DNA of 64,000 nt from Verrucomicrobiaceae bacterium (GTDB lineage Bacteria; Verrucomicrobiota; Verrucomicrobiia; Verrucomicrobiales; Verrucomicrobiaceae): positions 62,001-126,000 of the forward strand of contig CANIBP010000004.1 in the NCBI GenBank assembly GCA_947466075.1, read 5' to 3'. This document shows, one piece after another, positions 61,148 to 64,000 of this stretch. The translations under genes were made by a program, and so were the position numbers. The notes below the pieces were generated by a model. It had not been told where the DNA came from, made no database searches, and saw only the letters and a program-made list of their open reading frames with translations. Within the stretch, counting starts at the first letter, position 1. Every line of letters begins with the position of its first letter.

Positions 61148-61450
61148 TTATCCTTTACACGCCATCAGTGCGCCTCCACCGCCGATGGCTGTGCCTGCCG
61201 CAGCAATCGTTGCTGTGCCAGCGGCGATGCCACCGCCGCCGACGGCAAGCGCTCCGCCGCCTGCGGCTGCAAGCGAGGCGTTGGTTAGCGCAGCACCACT
61301 GAGTCCGGCTATGGCTGATCCGGTTGATGCAGAGCCGAGCAGCCCCAGGCCTCCAAGCATAGACGCAATCGCGGGCGCGGCCAAAAATGCACCAGTGCCG
61401 CAAGCGGCAGCAGCACCGAGTCCGATGAGTATTTTCGTTGTCGTTGTCAT
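61148..61450 (-). CDS. Glycine/alanine-rich hydrophobic protein, IFI6/IFI27 (ISG12)-like
   Basis: The 100-residue protein is almost entirely Gly, Ala, Ser and small hydrophobics, with SASTGSAIAGLSGAALTNAS followed by LAAAGGGALAVGGGGIAAG. The STG..I..LSG and GGG-x-AxGGGG pattern resembles the interferon-inducible IFI6/IFI27 (ISG12) proteins and bacterial relatives. It should form packed membrane helices. The start overlaps the stop of the HTH-membrane gene (ATGA). Homology is judged by composition and motif only, so chance similarity cannot be excluded. Confidence 0.6.
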   Translation of the reverse strand: MTTTTKILIGLGAAAACGTGAFLAAPAIASMLGGLGLLGSASTGSAIAGLSGAALTNASLAAAGGGALAVGGGGIAAGTATIAAAGTAIGGGGALMACKG

Positions 61451-61881
61451 TTCGTTTTGTTGGTTGGTTCAGGTTCGGGTTTGAGCTTTTGAAAAAAGGA
61501 AAGGGCTGCGGCAACTCCAATACCGGTCACTGCACCGCCAAGTGCACCAACCCACGAAAAAGGAGCGCTTGCGGCCAGAAGGGAAAGCAATGGTCTGGAG
61601 ATCAATCCCGCCGTGGCCGCTCTCGCCACCACGCCTGCAACACCAGTCTCCATCATTGCTGTGCGGATTTCTTCGGTAGTGAGGTTGGTGCTCTTGTGAT
61701 TCTTTACCACTTCCTGGAAGCAATTGAGGAGTCTCTTGATCTCTTCGGGAATCTTGCCCCCATCCGGTTCCTTCATATAGCGATACCAAGTCACTGTGGG
61801 AATGGCGAGTGCTTTGGCTAGGTCGGCTTTTGTTAAGCCCAAGTCTTTCTCGCAAAGATTTTTGATGTCGGCAGGTTTCAT
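61447..61881 (-). CDS. HTH domain fused to hydrophobic membrane segment, first gene of the IRG-like operon
   Basis: The 144-residue protein begins with a helix-turn-helix-like region (about 12-53; LGLTKADLAKALAIPTVTWY) followed by a hydrophobic, glycine-rich region (about 80-130, LISRPLLSLLAASAPFSWVG and on) and a Pro/Glu-rich charged tail. The combination suggests a membrane-linked DNA-binding or dimerising protein. It could control the operon or act as its sensor. No known family is named. Confidence 0.6.
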   Translation of the reverse strand: MKPADIKNLCEKDLGLTKADLAKALAIPTVTWYRYMKEPDGGKIPEEIKRLLNCFQEVVKNHKSTNLTTEEIRTAMMETGVAGVVARAATAGLISRPLLSLLAASAPFSWVGALGGAVTGIGVAAALSFFQKLKPEPEPTNKTK

Positions 61882-61966
61882 TATACGCTATCGCGTCAAT
61901 GTGTCGATTGAGTTGTCAAATGATAAGTCAAAAGAACACAGCCGAAATGCTTCTGCGTGTGACTGA

Positions 61967-62191
61967 GAGATCTGCAGGGCGCGGGAAGACCTGTTCGCCG
62001 TGGCGGAGACGCATCGCGGGCATGGTATCGGGCGGCGGTTGGTAGAGCGCACGACCGCGCAGCTCGCGGGTGTGCGGTTGTGGAAAGCCACGATCATGGT
62101 CTATGCCACGACCGGCAATGCAAAATACTTATGTCGGCATCTCGGCCGGAAGGTTCGCGATGACTTGCAGCCCATGCAGGTCACCCTCTGA
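61967..62191 (+). pseudogene. GNAT acetyltransferase, 5'-truncated
   Basis: One frame reads EDLFAVAETHRGHGIGRRLV, the GNAT acetyl-CoA motif A (R-G-H-G-I-G), and continues to a stop at 62189-62191; about 75 residues remain. The first half of the domain is missing, and no start with a proper upstream strand exists. The truncation lies next to the start of the minus-strand IRG-like operon, so the operon may have inserted into the gene. Confidence 0.55.
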
Positions 62192-62254
62192 AGCAACTCG
62201 AGCCGAAGCCATTTTCAGTCAGCTTCTGCGCCATTCATCCGTTTCTCCTGCCTC

Positions 62255-63670
62255 ATGCGCCATCCTCTCTGCTACTTCGCCCTGCTCGTCTCAAACCTCT
62301 GTGCTGCGGAAAATTTTCCGCCAATGCGCCTGCCTGACCTCTCGCACAAAGGCGCTAACATTCAACGCACCATGCGCCTGCTGGCCGAAAGCACGCCTGA
62401 GCATCGCAACAGCGTGCGCATTCTGTTTTACGGCCAGAGCATCACCGCGCAGAACTGGACCAAGCTCGTCGCCGCTGATCTGCGTGCCCGCTTTCCTCAT
62501 GCGGACCTCGTCATCGAAAATCGCGCGCTCGGCGGCTTCGCTTCGCAAAACCTCGTGAACTGCGTGGAGTCGGACGTGGTGTCGTTTCAGCCGGACTTGC
62601 TCATCTTCCACGTCTTCGGCGCACATGACAAATACGAGGACATCCTGCGCATCGTGCGCCAGCGCACCACGGCGGAGATTTTGCAGCAAAACGATCACCT
62701 CAGCGCGAAGGATGACATCGACGAGGACACCGACCCCGCGAAAGCCACGCCCAAACTCTGGAGTGGCTTCATGAACTTCAACTGGCTGCCCAAGCTGTCC
62801 GCGAAATACGGCACCGAGTTCTGCGATCAGCGCAGCATCTGGAAGCAATACCTGCGCGACAACGGACTGACGCCGCAGGCCCTGCTGAAGGACGGTGTGC
62901 ATCTCAACGAACGAGGCGACTTTCTCATGGCGGAGATCGTGAAGGCGCATCTCCGCTTTGATCCAAAGCTCGGCCCATCGCCTGCTGAGGGCTGGGTGAA
63001 GACGCTGCAAGTCGGCAAAGATGTCGCGTGGAAAGATGGCAAGCTGCGGATCGAGTTCGACGGCACGGGCGTCGAGGTCAGCGTCGGTGACTCACGCGAC
63101 AGCCTGCCGCTCAAGTTTCTCGTAGATGGCAAGAAGCCTTCCGAGTTCCCGGAGCTTTACGCCTTCACCCGCGCGGTGCCGAAACCCGGTGGCGCGTGGC
63201 CCGCCATCGCACCGCTGCACGCGGAGAAGTCGCTGCTCCTAGAGCATTGGTCCATGCAGGTGCATCGTGCCGACGCGGAGGGAAAACGCTTCACCTTTAG
63301 CCTGTGCGGCTCGAAAACCGGCCCCGATGGTGAGGGCAGCAGCGATCAGCGCTTCGTCTCACCATCCGGTCGCGTCGTCATCGAGCCTGCGAACTGGAAC
63401 GTGGCCTACGCGCTCAGCCTCGCGCAGGTGAAGCCCGTGCCGGAGCAGTTCACGGTGAACTGGAGCAGCGTGCCACGCTTCACGGATGGGCTGACCTTCG
63501 CCACGATTCAGCCCAATGACCAACTGCCCGCCCAGCCTGAGCACGACAGCATCGTCACCATCGCGAACGGCCTGCCGCCAGGCAAGCACACGCTGGAGAT
63601 CATCGGCGCTGCCACCGCGCCGATCAAAGCCATCCTAGTCCACACCCCGCTGCCCACGTCCCAGCCGTAA
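62255..63670 (+). CDS. Secreted SGNH hydrolase-like protein
   Basis: The 471-residue protein has a signal peptide and the SGNH-hydrolase layout with GQS in place of GDS (RILFYGQSITAQNW, Ser nucleophile), ENRALGGFASQNLV for the glycine block, FHVFGAHD for the Asn block (Asn replaced), and DGVHLNERG with the catalytic Asp/His. The last 230 residues are beta-rich and probably a carbohydrate-binding or jelly-roll domain. An ester-removing role on polysaccharides is likely. Confidence 0.8.
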   Translation: MRHPLCYFALLVSNLCAAENFPPMRLPDLSHKGANIQRTMRLLAESTPEHRNSVRILFYGQSITAQNWTKLVAADLRARFPHADLVIENRALGGFASQNLVNCVESDVVSFQPDLLIFHVFGAHDKYEDILRIVRQRTTAEILQQNDHLSAKDDIDEDTDPAKATPKLWSGFMNFNWLPKLSAKYGTEFCDQRSIWKQYLRDNGLTPQALLKDGVHLNERGDFLMAEIVKAHLRFDPKLGPSPAEGWVKTLQVGKDVAWKDGKLRIEFDGTGVEVSVGDSRDSLPLKFLVDGKKPSEFPELYAFTRAVPKPGGAWPAIAPLHAEKSLLLEHWSMQVHRADAEGKRFTFSLCGSKTGPDGEGSSDQRFVSPSGRVVIEPANWNVAYALSLAQVKPVPEQFTVNWSSVPRFTDGLTFATIQPNDQLPAQPEHDSIVTIANGLPPGKHTLEIIGAATAPIKAILVHTPLPTSQP

Positions 63671-63730
63671 AGCACCGTTTGGCTCCACTGTCAGGCATCG
63701 GCAGCTTCGTTCGTTTCTCACCCCACAACC

Positions 63731-64000
63731 ATGAAACACATCCTCACTCTCCTCGCCCTCACCACCACCCTCGCCCTCGCAGCACCTGCCAAGCCCGCCC
63801 CCGTCATCCTCGGCCCCGCGCTCACCGCTCTCGGCGCAAAGTTTGAAGCCAACTGGCAGTTCAAAGAGCCCGCCTTGATCCTCAAAACGGACGCGTCGCT
63901 CTCCGAAGAGGCGTGGAAGGAAATCACCACGCTCACGCCGCAGCGAGTCTCCGCCGGAGGCAAAGGCATTGATGATGCCGCGTTGATTCGCTTCTCCAAA
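63731..64000 (+). CDS. Exported protein, N-terminal part (continues beyond window)
   Basis: ATG 63731 encodes a signal peptide (MKHILTLLALTTTLALA) and about 70 further residues up to the window end. The visible sequence (ALTALGAKFEANWQF, then EEAWKEITTLTPQRVSAGG and DDAALIRFSK) suggests the opening of a repeat protein like the LRR-like genes at 47270 and 48038. Too little is present for a firm call. Confidence 0.6.
   Translation, partial: MKHILTLLALTTTLALAAPAKPAPVILGPALTALGAKFEANWQFKEPALILKTDASLSEEAWKEITTLTPQRVSAGGKGIDDAALIRFSK

Noticed and set aside
61967..62191. Intact short GNAT enzyme
   Set aside because: Only the second half of the domain is present and the upstream frame lacks a plausible start, so it is called a fragment.

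Overview
The window looks like chromosomal DNA of a Verrucomicrobiota (Verrucomicrobiales-like) bacterium, or less likely a planctomycete. The marks are: at least eight sulfatases, three copies of the paired PSD1-type cytochrome (DUF1587/1592/1588/1585) and DUF1552 genes, a DUF1080 protein, and an ECF sigma factor of the Rhodopirellula/Verrucomicrobium kind overlapping a FecR anti-sigma gene. Nearly all catabolic genes start with signal peptides, so the theme is extracytoplasmic breakdown of sulfated or uronate-rich polysaccharides. No tRNA, rRNA, CRISPR array or intact insertion sequence was seen.

Layout. 1-3.4 kb: end of a sulfatase, a PL7 alginate lyase, a GH25-like lysozyme and a beta-helix protein. 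3.35-6.3 kb: a LysR regulator divergent from a DUF5069/DsrE-like/PPOX/NTF2-like cluster, with a perfect palindrome between them. 6.3-16.9 kb: an orphan Pycsar-effector-like membrane protein, a histidine phosphatase, an FAD oxidoreductase, a cupin, a thioredoxin-MsrA-like lipoprotein, a sulfatase, a nitric-oxide pair (NnrS and a YHS-truncated globin fusion), a hydrolase and a DUF1080 protein. 17-26.5 kb: five consecutive sulfatase genes, two of them frameshifted by one base, then the sigma/FecR pair. 27.1-59.6 kb: three PSD1/DUF1552 modules accompanied by esterases, a BNR propeller, an M14 carboxypeptidase, SGNH hydrolase, LRR-like proteins, csaA, a further sulfatase and a sugar isomerase-deacetylase fusion. 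62.2-64 kb: an SGNH hydrolase and the start of another exported protein.

Two blocks do not belong to this metabolic background. The first (about 30.3-37.7 kb) separates a PSD1 gene from its expected DUF1552 partner. It holds a UPF0175/DUF3368 toxin-antitoxin pair flanked by a 51-bp imperfect direct repeat, and a compact minus-strand operon: TerY-like vWA protein, PP2C phosphatase, Ser/Thr kinase with zinc ribbon, MotA/ZorA-like channel protein with a long helical tail, MotB/ZorB-like protein with an 18-residue repeat stalk and OmpA-like domain, and a small protein. I read this as an ion-driven envelope motor governed by a phosphorylation triad, related to Zorya's ZorAB but without ZorC/D/E. 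The second (about 59.7-62.0 kb) is a four-gene minus-strand operon encoding an immunity-related-GTPase (IRG)-like protein with three small membrane or glycine-rich proteins, one resembling interferon-inducible IFI6/IFI27 (ISG12) proteins. It appears to interrupt a GNAT acetyltransferase gene. These two operons are the best candidates for undescribed, probably defensive, systems.

Three genes carry single-base frameshifts in or next to short homopolymers (18,626; 21,540; 32,677), so assembly error must be considered alongside true inactivation or phase variation. All domain and family calls are from reading motifs by eye; no database search was run.
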